A stretch of DNA of 64,000 nt, taken from NCBI GenBank assembly GCA_002163245.1, contig MAAL01000055.1:44623-108622 (forward strand), in the 5' to 3' direction. Positions 38,947-47,814 of this stretch are shown piece by piece; position 1 is the first letter of the stretch, and each line of letters opens with the position of its first letter. Source of the DNA: Gammaproteobacteria bacterium 42_54_T18 (GTDB lineage Bacteria > Pseudomonadota > Gammaproteobacteria > Pseudomonadales > Ketobacteraceae). The notes under the pieces were generated by a model. It had not been told where the DNA came from and ran no database searches. It worked only from the letters and a program-made list of their open reading frames with translations. The position numbers were made by a program, and so were the translations under genes.

Positions 38947-40937
38947 GCAATTTATGCGTTGCAACTGTTGGTGCAGAGTACCAAATTGAAAATAAACCTT
39001 GGACAGTTGCTCATGTTGGAAATGACAAGGTCAAGTTACGCTGCGTCGGTCGTGGTTATGAGGAGGAAGAATTTTCTTATTTTGACTTTAACGCAGCGGT
39101 ATATGAGGGGGACATAAAAATCCCGAAGCTGGCAAAAAATGGAGTGCCTTTGCCGGACTTGAATTTTGTCGATTTACCTTCCGCGACAAAAAGTACTATT
39201 TATCGTTGCAATGCTTATGTACGTAAATACGCAGTAGACAAGCACAAGCGTTCTATCACGACTAGCCAGGTGGTTGATACTGTTGCTAAAAAGCTAGAGG
39301 ATCCGGATCCTCCATCTACCAGGACAGTCGAGCGCTGGTATAGTAAATGGCTGCAGCTTGAGGAGCATTGGATGGCCTTTATTCCAGCCTCTTTTCTCAA
39401 AAATGCGAAAGTTAGAATGGACCATTGTCGAAACGATCTCCTAATTCAAATTATTGAAGATAAGTACTTAGTTTTTGGATCAAACTTTAGCTATAGGGAT
39501 ATACAGGATGCATTTGAAACTAAACTTAATTTGCCGGAGTACAGACATCTAGGTAGAACAGCACCCTCTACTGCAACAATTGGGAGGCGATTAGATAAAG
39601 TTTATGGAAAGATAGAGATTGTGATGCGCAGGGAAGGTGAAGCTGCAGCTAATAGGATGCTTGAGTCGCTAGGAGAACCCGAGAGACCTACAAGGGTTAT
39701 GCAAATTCTAGAGATTGATGAAACGATAGCAGACTGCTTTCTTGTTGATGAGTACGGGATTCCAATTGGTCGACCGACGTTAGTTTTAATAGTTGATGTG
39801 TTCTCGAAAATGATTGTTGGTGTATGTATTACCTTCAGGGCACCATCAACGGCTGTGATTATGAAAACTATTAAGATGGCTATTATGCCTAAAGATTCAG
39901 TTTTGGAAGGTGTTGAGGGTATTGAAGGAGATTGGCCCTGTTTTGGCATTCCAGAATCAATTCGAACAGACAATATTAGGCACTACTGGAGTGAGGCGCT
40001 GGGGGACGCATTTTTTGATCTTTCTATTGAGCAAGAACACTCCAAGGTTAGGAAGCCAAAAGGAAAAGCCACTGTAGAGCGAAAGTTTCTCACTACTAAT
40101 ATTACCCACCTTAATCGCCTACCAGGATATGTAGAAGAAATTAGAAATAGAATTTTGGATACCGGACTGGATCCAGAAAAAAATGCCATTCTAACGCTCA
40201 AAGAATTTAAAGAACATATGTTTCGATGGATCGTAAACGACAATAACTATAAGAAAACTTCAGGTTTGAACAATCGTCGGCCGATTGATGTGTGGAATGA
40301 GAGTGCAGAGTTTTATGTGCCTAGATTAGATCGGCCTTTGGAATCATTGGATGTGACTTTGTTAGCGGGGGTTGGTGAACGAACCATTCAGTCTGGAAAA
40401 GGTGTTGGTTATAAAAGTACCCACTATTCAAGTCCTGAGCTTATGCGACTTAGGGCGCAGCTAATGGATAAGAAGCTATTTCGGAAAGGTTTTTTGAATC
40501 CATCAGTCAAGTTCCGTTTTGATAGTGATAATCTTGGCTATATCTGCGTTCAGGACCCGATCACGCTGGAGTATTTCAAAGTGTGGACAAACGATGAATC
40601 ATATCACGGGTTGAGTGAACCTCTGTACAAATGCGCCAAAGAACTTCAAGCTTTGATTCGTAAGCAAGATGGAAAATACGTTGATGTGGCAGAGGCAGTG
40701 TGTCTTACGAAAAGCAGGCTCGTTGAAATGGTTGGTGGAAAACACAAGGTGGCGCATAGAAAGAAGATGGCAGCGTTGAAAGAAAGAATGGAACAGAAAG
40801 AAATAGATAGTCCCTTTGTTGAAGAGGGCATTGCGTTTGCCGAACGTATAAACAAAAAGGTTGATAATGCAGAATATTCCACAAATTCCTCGGAAGTCGA
40901 CCTCGATTTCGGTCCGAGTAGCTACCTGGAAGATTAA
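38943..40937 (+). CDS. tnsB: Tn7-like DDE transposase
   Basis: TnsB binds the repeated sites at both ends and joins the 3' ends to the target. The start ATG at 38943 overlaps the preceding stop and has a perfect AGGAGG seven bases upstream. 664 residues, near Tn7 TnsB (702). The RNase H core shows D259 (LEIDETIADCFLVDEYGIP), D343 (ESIRTDNIRHYW) and E379 (KPKGKATVERKF), a complete DDE triad with 35 residues between D2 and E. N-terminal DNA-binding domains precede it (RTVERWYSKWLQLEEHW), and a C-terminal tail ends acidic, expected to contact TnsC. Confidence 0.94.
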   Translation: MSNLCVATVGAEYQIENKPWTVAHVGNDKVKLRCVGRGYEEEEFSYFDFNAAVYEGDIKIPKLAKNGVPLPDLNFVDLPSATKSTIYRCNAYVRKYAVDKHKRSITTSQVVDTVAKKLEDPDPPSTRTVERWYSKWLQLEEHWMAFIPASFLKNAKVRMDHCRNDLLIQIIEDKYLVFGSNFSYRDIQDAFETKLNLPEYRHLGRTAPSTATIGRRLDKVYGKIEIVMRREGEAAANRMLESLGEPERPTRVMQILEIDETIADCFLVDEYGIPIGRPTLVLIVDVFSKMIVGVCITFRAPSTAVIMKTIKMAIMPKDSVLEGVEGIEGDWPCFGIPESIRTDNIRHYWSEALGDAFFDLSIEQEHSKVRKPKGKATVERKFLTTNITHLNRLPGYVEEIRNRILDTGLDPEKNAILTLKEFKEHMFRWIVNDNNYKKTSGLNNRRPIDVWNESAEFYVPRLDRPLESLDVTLLAGVGERTIQSGKGVGYKSTHYSSPELMRLRAQLMDKKLFRKGFLNPSVKFRFDSDNLGYICVQDPITLEYFKVWTNDESYHGLSEPLYKCAKELQALIRKQDGKYVDVAEAVCLTKSRLVEMVGGKHKVAHRKKMAALKERMEQKEIDSPFVEEGIAFAERINKKVDNAEYSTNSSEVDLDFGPSSYLED

Positions 40938-40938
40938 T

Positions 40939-41910
40939 ATGCCAAACGTAAAGAATGCTTTTGTTGCTTCACCTGGAATAATGCAGATTATAGAGTCTAT
41001 TGAATTAAAGCGAGGGACTGGACATCGCCGGTGTCCAGGACATTTGACGGTTGTCGGCGAATCTGGATCGGGTAAAACAACATTATTAGAACACCTACAG
41101 AATCTTTATCCAAAAACCACTACGGATAACAATGACAAGGATATTATACCTCTCGTTCAACTATCTTTTCCTGCGGGTTTAAATACTTTTGATATGATCA
41201 AGCAGCTTCTAGAAGCATTGGGGGATCCGGATTATGAGGAAAGGACACAGAAGACAGCAGAAAAAAGACTATGGAAATATCTTAAAGAGTGTCAAGTGGA
41301 TTTTATTTGCTTCGACGAATTTCATGATATTAGAGATGGTAATGCATTTAGGGTAGATAAATATGCAAGAAGGTTTATAAAAAAGTTGAGTAATAAATCG
41401 AAGGTTATTGTAATTGCATTTGGCATAGAGGAAGTTAAAGATCTAATTAAACAAGAAAAGGAACTGAACACAAGATTCCAAGAAGTTTTCTATATGCCAG
41501 TGTACTCAATATACGATGGGCAAAGAAAAGTATTTGAGAAGTATTTGCTAAATCTAAGTGAGTATATCGATATCGATAATCCAGAACATCTGTATTCAGG
41601 TGATTTTCCGGAGCGCCTGTTCATTGCTACAAGGGCGTTGCCTCGTATGATGGCACTGTTGATTGATCGTGCACTAGATCTTGCAGGTAGAGACGGTCGT
41701 AAGAGAGTTACGAAAGGTGATTATTACAAAGCTGCGTTGGCATTTCAATCAACTGAACGACAGGCAAAAGTTTTCACGCTAAAGAAGGAGAAATTGGAAG
41801 AATTGGTATCGGCTGGTGTCTATAAAAACCCTAACGATTCTCGATCTTTAGAGGTTTTAGAAGAATATTTTGGAAAAAAAGACGCTTTACCTGCACTGTT
41901 GTCAGAATAA
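40939..41910 (+). CDS. tnsC: Tn7-like AAA+ transposition regulator
   Basis: AAA+ ATPase that links target selectors (TniQ) to TnsA/TnsB and mediates target immunity in Tn7. I use the ATG one base after the tnsB stop, giving 323 residues; an upstream TTG inside tnsB is possible. Walker A is GESGSGKT (residues 40-47), Walker B VDFICFDEFHD, and the sensor-like KSKVIVIAFGIEEVKDLI follows. Shorter than Tn7 TnsC (555), comparable to TniB/CAST-type TnsC. It converges with a tniQ gene and overlaps it by nine bases at the 3' ends. Confidence 0.9.
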   Translation: MPNVKNAFVASPGIMQIIESIELKRGTGHRRCPGHLTVVGESGSGKTTLLEHLQNLYPKTTTDNNDKDIIPLVQLSFPAGLNTFDMIKQLLEALGDPDYEERTQKTAEKRLWKYLKECQVDFICFDEFHDIRDGNAFRVDKYARRFIKKLSNKSKVIVIAFGIEEVKDLIKQEKELNTRFQEVFYMPVYSIYDGQRKVFEKYLLNLSEYIDIDNPEHLYSGDFPERLFIATRALPRMMALLIDRALDLAGRDGRKRVTKGDYYKAALAFQSTERQAKVFTLKKEKLEELVSAGVYKNPNDSRSLEVLEEYFGKKDALPALLSE

Positions 41911-42549
41911 AAATAATTGATGTGGTTGCCAGGATAGCGTTGTCGAGTTTGGTTTATCGTTTGAGTTTATTAGCGGAGGAATGGGTAGTCTGTTGAGTAG
42001 TTCTTCCGTTGATCTCAGGAGTTTGTTTTTTTGATTGCATTCATTAAAAATTGAATCTAATTGAAAGACTAATTTCGATAAAACGTCTGTTGAAAAATCT
42101 ATGCATGATTGAGATTGTTCAAGTGGACGGGGTGTCATATAGAAGTTGTGGTAACCACATATAAGATACGAGTTAAGATACCATTGTTCCCTGATTATAT
42201 TGGGCTGAATTGTGAGGCAGATGGGGCAAATACGAGGTGATCTACGTATTTGCGATTGCATAAGGTTGAGACCGTGCCATTTGAAGTCGAACCCTTTAAA
42301 GCTCGATTCGGTGAGAAGTTTGGATGATACCGTTTTATGTTCAATTTGTAGCAGGGTTGAATAGTTCAATTCTGCTTGTGTGAAATCCAATAAGGTGTGA
42401 TACGTGGGTTTCATTTGGTGGGGATGTGTTAGCCCTATTCGATGTGCCATTCGTTCTGGTGAAACGAGGTTCGCTTTTGCACAGCGCATTAAATGCCCGA
42501 ATAGAGATTCATCTGGTTGTATCCGTGGTCTTATTAAGTATGGTTTCAT
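41902..42549 (-). CDS. tniQ: Short TniQ-family protein
   Basis: A 215-residue TniQ homologue on the opposite strand. The N-terminus MKPYLIRPRIQPDESLFGHL is the TniQ signature (RP-x5-ES-L-GHL). A zinc-site remnant lies in RSPRICPICLTIQPNIIREQ then YLICGYHNFYM (C-x2-C ... C-x2-H). After the zinc region it ends quickly, without the C-terminal DNA-binding part of TnsD. It is thus comparable in size to the small TniQ of RNA-guided elements, but no cas genes are present. It may bridge TnsC to another selector, or be a degraded TnsD. Its promoter region faces the larger tnsD across a 74-base gap. Confidence 0.85.
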   Translation of the reverse strand: MKPYLIRPRIQPDESLFGHLMRCAKANLVSPERMAHRIGLTHPHQMKPTYHTLLDFTQAELNYSTLLQIEHKTVSSKLLTESSFKGFDFKWHGLNLMQSQIRRSPRICPICLTIQPNIIREQWYLNSYLICGYHNFYMTPRPLEQSQSCIDFSTDVLSKLVFQLDSIFNECNQKNKLLRSTEELLNRLPIPPLINSNDKPNSTTLSWQPHQLFLF

Positions 42550-42623
42550 TATTCATCTCCTAAAGTTTAAAAGCTAAGGATATGAATATTGAGTGCGGTA
42601 AAAGCTCCAAAAGGTGACGAAAT

Positions 42624-44951
42624 ATGGCAGTAAAGCTGTTAATTCGACCTAGGCCGTTCCAAGACGAATCTATATATAGCTGGCTAGCTAGAATTTCAGG
42701 TTCCAATATGTCTAGGAATAAGAGGCGGGTACTAGAGCTGGCTGATGCTTTGGGATCAAACAAAAGAATTAAAGCCATTCCTCTCTTCAATGATCAGCGA
42801 TTACGAGATCTTGCTGAGCTGACTGGAGTCGAGGAAGAATGGATTTTACGTTTGTTATGGGGCAATGTTCTAGGGGGTGATGTAGGGCGAAATTTCCATC
42901 GACAGTTTCTATACTCCCATCGAGCTAAAATATGTCCTATTTGTCTGAATAATAATGGATATTGGAAAAAATCCTGGCAGATATTGCCAATAACTTGCTG
43001 TGTCGAGCATAAAATAAGGCTGACGACATCCTGTAAATGTGGAAGACCGATACCCATTTATCCTGATTCAATAGTGCGATGCGAGTGTTCTAGGAATTAC
43101 TCCAAGCAAGCAGTGAAGTCAGCCTTAGATTCGGAATTAAATCTGGCGGAATATTTGTTGTCACCCTATTTTGACGAGAAGAACTCAGAACTGGCAAATC
43201 GTTTATACGAGACCCAATTTGCGCTTTGGTATTGGTATCAGGGAGTGAGGAATCATGACGACAAATTGATCAAGTCATGGGGTTTCAGGAGAATTTTAAG
43301 TGGTGTCAAATACGTAGGTAATTTGGTTGATGTTGATGGGGTTAATATATTACCTCTATTGTCGAGACTCTTAGAGTATGAGACGCGGGAGAGGGTTGGG
43401 TTTCGAGAGCTACTCGGTAACTGTCATGACTACATGATGCGTATGGTCGAGGATGGCTACCAGGGGAATCTAGTTAAAGATTTGATAAACTTCGAGGAAA
43501 ACATTTGGGAGGGTGGTGATGTACTTTCTCGGTCTCGTTATGGTAAAAATTCCGGGATAGCTACTTATAGAGAAGCCGCTCGCCAGGAGGGGGCTTCAAT
43601 TTCAAAGGCCGCTCGCTGTATGTCCTATGCCAGTATTGAGGGTGCTAAGTCGAATTCTCGAAGGCAGCGTCAGTACCTAAATAAGAAGGACGTATCTGTT
43701 TTAGGTGGAGAAATTAAACGTTGGATATCAATAGAGGAAGCGTCAGGATACCTTGGTGTCTCTCGCTGTCATGTTCTTCAGTTTATGGATGCCAAATTGA
43801 TAGTTTGTCGTAAGGAGCCTGGAGAACGTGACTGGTTAATCCTTTCTTCATCATGTGATGATCTGTTTGATAGATTGATGTTGGGGAGCTGTAAGTGTTC
43901 CTACGACATTGATATGGTTCCGTTAAAAACTCTCCATGCTTACCCTGGCTTTCGGTTGTCAAAAATTATAGAGGCTTGTATAAGCGGAGAGGTTTCTTAT
44001 GAACTTTCTACTGAGTCTTGTTCTGTAAGAAATCTGAAGTTTTCGAAATCAGAGCTAGAAAAAATTAGGCAACGATACGAGGGAGAGTTCTATACGGCAA
44101 AGCAGGCTTCTCAAATCCTCAAGGTGAACTTGAACGCAATTTATTATTTGGCCAAAAAGAAATACCTCCGCAAGTCAAATCGGTGCTATAGAAATAGGAT
44201 TGTCATTGGGTTTTCAATGTTGGACATTAACGAATTTAGGTCTGGCTATTGTTTTTACTCAGAAGCCAAATGCTTTTTTATGAAGAATCATTGCCAAGAA
44301 AATATAGCCATAGCAAAACAGGTTAATGGGCGGTGTGGAATTTCAGGGAAGATTCGACTTTATCGCTGGGAACAACTTCATCAGTTGATGAAATTACCCC
44401 GCGGGTTTCAGAATAAGAAAGAGTCTCGCCTTCTTCCATTGGAAAATGCTGCTCTTTATATAAATCGGAGCGCGACTCAACTCAAAGAACTATCACGCAA
44501 AGGGTGGATAACGCCTTATCGACCACCATCACATCATAGGCAATACGGACGAACTTTGTTTTTTACAGAGAAGGATCTGAAGCGTCTTCAGTTACTAGTT
44601 GATCATTACCCCTTACTAATGCCGCTGAAGGCTGCGGCTAAACATTTGGGTTACGATCGATCACATGTTAGAAAGCAATATATTGAATCCGAGTATCTAA
44701 AAACCTTCTATATTCATGAGCTTGGAAGGGAAATATTATGTTCTAAACAAGAGGTATATGGTCTTAATCGTGTATTGACCGGAACAGTGTCAGGGCCTGA
44801 ATTGGCTAAGTACTTGGGAGTTTCGAGAAATACTATTTATAAATGGATGAGACAAGGGAAGCTTAAACCGGCTGTTACACCAGATCAGGCAGGTTTTGGT
44901 TGTTACCGGTACCCTGTTTCTGCAAAATATAATTTATTGACGAAGCCCTAG
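42624..44951 (+). CDS. tnsD: TnsD/TniQ target selector with tandem HTH modules
   Basis: A 775-residue TniQ-family protein and likely attachment-site selector for the parE 3' end. The N-terminus VKLLIRPRPFQDESIYSWLA and zinc region (KICPICLNNNGYWKKSW, CCVEH, CKCGRP, CECSRN) are typical. The C-terminal half carries about five small HTH/excisionase-like modules, at roughly residues 367, 488, 603, 666 and 721 (for example SGPELAKYLGVSRNTIYKWM). Such a tandem array could read a long DNA sequence. Its role as the parE-recognition protein is inferred from the insertion site. It is divergently transcribed from the short tniQ. Confidence 0.85.
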   Translation: MAVKLLIRPRPFQDESIYSWLARISGSNMSRNKRRVLELADALGSNKRIKAIPLFNDQRLRDLAELTGVEEEWILRLLWGNVLGGDVGRNFHRQFLYSHRAKICPICLNNNGYWKKSWQILPITCCVEHKIRLTTSCKCGRPIPIYPDSIVRCECSRNYSKQAVKSALDSELNLAEYLLSPYFDEKNSELANRLYETQFALWYWYQGVRNHDDKLIKSWGFRRILSGVKYVGNLVDVDGVNILPLLSRLLEYETRERVGFRELLGNCHDYMMRMVEDGYQGNLVKDLINFEENIWEGGDVLSRSRYGKNSGIATYREAARQEGASISKAARCMSYASIEGAKSNSRRQRQYLNKKDVSVLGGEIKRWISIEEASGYLGVSRCHVLQFMDAKLIVCRKEPGERDWLILSSSCDDLFDRLMLGSCKCSYDIDMVPLKTLHAYPGFRLSKIIEACISGEVSYELSTESCSVRNLKFSKSELEKIRQRYEGEFYTAKQASQILKVNLNAIYYLAKKKYLRKSNRCYRNRIVIGFSMLDINEFRSGYCFYSEAKCFFMKNHCQENIAIAKQVNGRCGISGKIRLYRWEQLHQLMKLPRGFQNKKESRLLPLENAALYINRSATQLKELSRKGWITPYRPPSHHRQYGRTLFFTEKDLKRLQLLVDHYPLLMPLKAAAKHLGYDRSHVRKQYIESEYLKTFYIHELGREILCSKQEVYGLNRVLTGTVSGPELAKYLGVSRNTIYKWMRQGKLKPAVTPDQAGFGCYRYPVSAKYNLLTKP

Positions 44952-45010
44952 ATTATATTTTGCAATTTACCGGACTGAGTATTTTTCCCTAAAATGTCGG
45001 AGGCTTTCGT

Positions 45011-45493
45011 ATGGGTCTAACAACTTTCGCTCAAGAGAAACAACATATTATGGATACAACATATCTCACAATCTCTTCCTCTCCTCCTGTTGATGAAATA
45101 GGGCTTTTTCTAGCTATCCAAATAATCGTTGTTTTCGGCGCGATGGGCGGTGCTATTGATTTTCTGCGTCGCTTTAGAGTTCGTCCGGCCTACTTAATTG
45201 ATCTGAAAGTCATAGGTAGCATAGACAAGGATTTCTCCGCGATAAAGCGTTCTGGTTTCAATTCGGTCATTTGCTACGAGGAATACAGAATTACAGTAAT
45301 GCAGTTTATTTCACTTTTAATAATTCACTCTCTTACTGGCTCCTTTGGTGCCTTTGCTGTTCAGTTAGTTCTAATGTCACTCGGTATATTACCAGGTCAA
45401 CTTACTGAGGATTTATTACTTTTTTCAGGTGTTTGCGTAATATCAGGAGTTGCTGTTAGCTCTTTCCTGCGTCCAATTAGAAGAGAGATTTAG
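45011..45493 (+). CDS. Small membrane protein of unknown function
   Basis: Not recognised. The 160-residue product has a CGGAGG ribosome site and three likely membrane segments: about residues 31-48 (GLFLAIQIIVVFGAMGGAI), about 96-118 (QFISLLIIHSLTGSFGAF) and about 133-152 (LLLFSGVCVISGVAVSSFL). A cytoplasmic-type loop lies between the first two. It follows tnsD by 59 bases on the same strand. Cargo of the transposon; no motif suggests a function. Confidence 0.65.
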   Translation: MGLTTFAQEKQHIMDTTYLTISSSPPVDEIGLFLAIQIIVVFGAMGGAIDFLRRFRVRPAYLIDLKVIGSIDKDFSAIKRSGFNSVICYEEYRITVMQFISLLIIHSLTGSFGAFAVQLVLMSLGILPGQLTEDLLLFSGVCVISGVAVSSFLRPIRREI

Positions 45494-45596
45494 TCATATT
45501 TCTTGCCGAGTTGTGCTGCTTTAGGCCCATAGACGGATCCGCAGATACCGTAACGCCTTCTGTATTCTATAAAGAGCATCGTTCTATCCTGTCAAT

Positions 45597-45647
45597 TTAA
45601 TGCGCCAAATTATCTTGCCAAATAACATAGATAATTTGGCGCATTAA
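45597..45647. repeat. 18-bp perfect inverted repeat
   Basis: Arms 45597-45614 and 45630-45647 (core ATGCGCCAAATTATC) pair perfectly around a 15-base loop. No T-run follows, so it is not a standard terminator. It could be a protein-binding site or a miniature-element hairpin. Confidence 0.8.
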
Positions 45648-45680
45648 TCAACCCTGGTAAGGAGAATCAAGAGTAGAGGT

Positions 45681-45715
45681 CATGTAACCAATTGATTTTA
45701 AGTGAAAATAGGAAT
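45681..45715 (+). repeat. Copy of transposon distal-end-proximal sequence
   Basis: About 33 bases with ATTGATTTTAA and GAAAATA match 60669-60701 at roughly 85% by eye. That stretch lies just inside the TnsB-site array at the distal end. Here it is followed by a different sequence with GACAA-rich motifs (45718-45780), possibly a decayed transposon end. Confidence 0.5.
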
Positions 45716-46344
45716 TGACAAAGCAACATCAAAATATTGGCTGGTTGAACAGGACAAGCCTTTAAACAACTTGGCAAACATTGAGGGTGGGGAGACTTTA
45801 AGTGCAGGTAGTGCCAAAATAAGCATTAACGCCGCAATCCAGTCTCATCACCGCTAAACTCTTTCCCCGCAAATATTTTTTGTCTAGTGAATATTTCCAG
45901 AGTATTTGTATGATTCGCTGTTTTCTTGAGGCCTTAAAAGAGGTCAAACCCTTTCTCAGATCGGGCTGCGTGGAGGTCCGCACCAGAAAAGCAGCTATTT
46001 CGACGGGCAATATCTATAGGGCGAGCCTGCCCGCTACGAATGAGTGCGTTGTCTGCGTCTCGTAGAGCATTTTTGATTTTTCGGCGTTGATCTAAAGGTT
46101 GTTTCTTGTCCATGGCATCAATTATTCCAGATAACCCCGGTTCAATCAATTTTGTTGGGTAACAAGGCCTCATTACTACAAGAAAGGGTCTTCTTTTTGA
46201 GCAGAAAGCTGTCCTAAGTGTTTGATAAGTAACGGGAGGGATGTTTATATGACCTGTCGAGGCCTGATCGTTGTAGCTTGTCTTCAGTCAGATAACCCTC
46301 CTAACAAATGCGGACTGCGGAAAACCCCATGAATAGAGGGACTT

Positions 46345-47238
46345 ATGAGTATTAAGCCAGACTGGAATGAAGTTGCGATAAGGATTGGCGATGGTCTTAG
46401 TCATGATGACCTGCATTCTGAATGGTCGAAAGAATGTGAGCAATGGTTAGAGTCAACTGCTAGTAACTTTGGCAGTGGTTACAGAACTAAAGAATCTCCA
46501 AATTTTTCTATTATGTCGAATGAAAGTGACAGGTACATTCAAGTATTTGTTGGGTTCTTGGAAAGAATTTTAAAACGAATCTTAAGTACGCTCGATGGGA
46601 TTGCTTCGGACGAAGGGTTCGGAAAGCATGTCGCAATGATCTTTCAGGATATTGATCATTATTATGAATATGTTGGTTTGTATTTTCCTGACGAAGGAGA
46701 ATTTGGTTTAAGTTCGGGTATGTATATTAACGAAGGCTATGGGCATTTTGTTTTTCCATCTCAAGATATTGATATCGCTGAACCAATAGCAGTTCATGAA
46801 TTAACTCATGCTTGTCTAGCGCATTTGCCAATTCCATTATGGTTAAATGAAGGAATGGCTGTTCTGATGGAAGATGTTTTAGCAGGAAACCGCTTGTTCC
46901 TTGATAAGGAGATGGTCGCTCGACATCAAGGTTACTGGAATGCAGAAACCATTCAGGAATTTTGGTCTGGGGAAAGCTTTCATGCAATTGATGAAGGGCA
47001 GGAGCTTAGTTATAACCTTGCTCATGTTCTAGCTCGCAATATATCCCAAAATTTTACCGCTTTTGCACAATTTGCAAATAATGCAAGTTATGGCGATGCA
47101 GGAGAAGAAGCAGCTCAAAAATACTTGGGGCTATCACTCGTGCAAATAGTTGGCTCATTTCTTGGTGAAGGGAACTGGAAACCGGATGGTAGGCTGAATG
47201 TTGTGCATTCTATCGATAACAAAGGTTTCTTTGAGTAA
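46345..47238 (+). CDS. HExxH (gluzincin-like) metallopeptidase domain protein
   Basis: A 297-residue protein with a zinc-peptidase signature: HELTH at residues 151-155 (AVHELTHACLAHLPIPLWLN) and a downstream Glu in NEGMAVLMEDVL at about residue 170. This matches the gluzincin pattern H-E-x2-H plus E, as in the peptidase MA clan. No signal peptide is visible, so it is probably cytoplasmic. AGAGGGA precedes the ATG. It lies in the transposon cargo ahead of a lipoprotein gene. Function unknown; it could be a cargo toxin, a housekeeping-like peptidase, or part of an unrecognised defence unit. Confidence 0.75.
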   Translation: MSIKPDWNEVAIRIGDGLSHDDLHSEWSKECEQWLESTASNFGSGYRTKESPNFSIMSNESDRYIQVFVGFLERILKRILSTLDGIASDEGFGKHVAMIFQDIDHYYEYVGLYFPDEGEFGLSSGMYINEGYGHFVFPSQDIDIAEPIAVHELTHACLAHLPIPLWLNEGMAVLMEDVLAGNRLFLDKEMVARHQGYWNAETIQEFWSGESFHAIDEGQELSYNLAHVLARNISQNFTAFAQFANNASYGDAGEEAAQKYLGLSLVQIVGSFLGEGNWKPDGRLNVVHSIDNKGFFE

Positions 47239-47367
47239 GGCGTGATCAATATTCGTTGGTTTTGATGGTTATAGTGAGAATAAGTGTCCAATGAGAATAA
47301 AGTCCTAGATTGAAATTAAGGGGTGTTTTAAAATTTGTTCGAACTAAATCTTAACAAGGATGAACTG

Positions 47368-47805
47368 ATGTCAAAATTTCCAGTATTTATTGCGTGTATA
47401 GCCATATTTTTAGGGGGATGTGCCACAAATAGTAATCTTAGCACCCTGTCGATAGATGCTTTGGATGGAGTGAAAATCAATTTTCCGGTAGAGCGAATCG
47501 ATGCTATCAATGGCTCAGATATTGAGTTTTACTCAGAAAATAAAACTATTGGTTTATTCAAAAGAGTCTCTGTACCAAAAGAGCGGCAACCAGCAGTTAA
47601 CGCTGTAAAAAGTGGTTACGAACTCGCCAAAAAGGGGGATCAACCACCTTATGAGTTGTCATTAAAAAAAGGGCTTTATGGGTTTGCGGTAGACTATAAA
47701 GGTATGACGACAATTCATTTGGCAAGTGAAAGTGAGCCAGAATTCATGGCGACGATGAGTGTTCCGACTGCAGATGTAGCAACACTCATCTCTGGCTTGC
47801 AATAA
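47368..47805 (+). CDS. Small lipoprotein of unknown function
   Basis: A 145-residue predicted lipoprotein. The ATG at 47368 gives MSKFPVFIACIAIFLGGCAT, a signal peptide with lipobox LGGC and Cys18 as lipid anchor. The mature N-terminus ATNSNLS has no Asp at +2, so outer-membrane sorting is expected. The rest is a small, mostly beta domain with no family I recognise. An upstream TTG frame adds 11 residues and would spoil the signal peptide. It lies 129 bases after the metallopeptidase and may be co-expressed with it. Confidence 0.75.
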   Translation: MSKFPVFIACIAIFLGGCATNSNLSTLSIDALDGVKINFPVERIDAINGSDIEFYSENKTIGLFKRVSVPKERQPAVNAVKSGYELAKKGDQPPYELSLKKGLYGFAVDYKGMTTIHLASESEPEFMATMSVPTADVATLISGLQ

Positions 47806-47814
47806 GATAGAACG

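Larger units (their letters stand above)
45494..46344. other. 851-base region without a convincing gene
   Basis: Holds an 18-bp perfect inverted repeat (45597-45647) and a block resembling the transposon distal-end flank (45681-45715), both listed separately. Two short minus-strand open frames (45798-46010 and 45934-46173) overlap each other in different frames and may be the remains of a decayed gene. I do not recognise their products. A ribosome site at the end serves the next gene. Confidence 0.5.

Noticed and set aside
39602..39973. Antisense open frame inside tnsB
   Set aside because: It runs opposite the catalytic core of tnsB, has no ribosome site and no recognisable product, so it is treated as a shadow frame.
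41902..45500. RNA-guided (CRISPR-associated) transposon
   Set aside because: A short TniQ raised the possibility, but no cas gene and no repeat-spacer array is visible anywhere in the element.
45798..46173. Two short minus-strand open frames as genes
   Set aside because: They overlap in different frames, lack ribosome sites and resemble nothing known to me. They may be fragments of a decayed gene and are only noted in the region entry.
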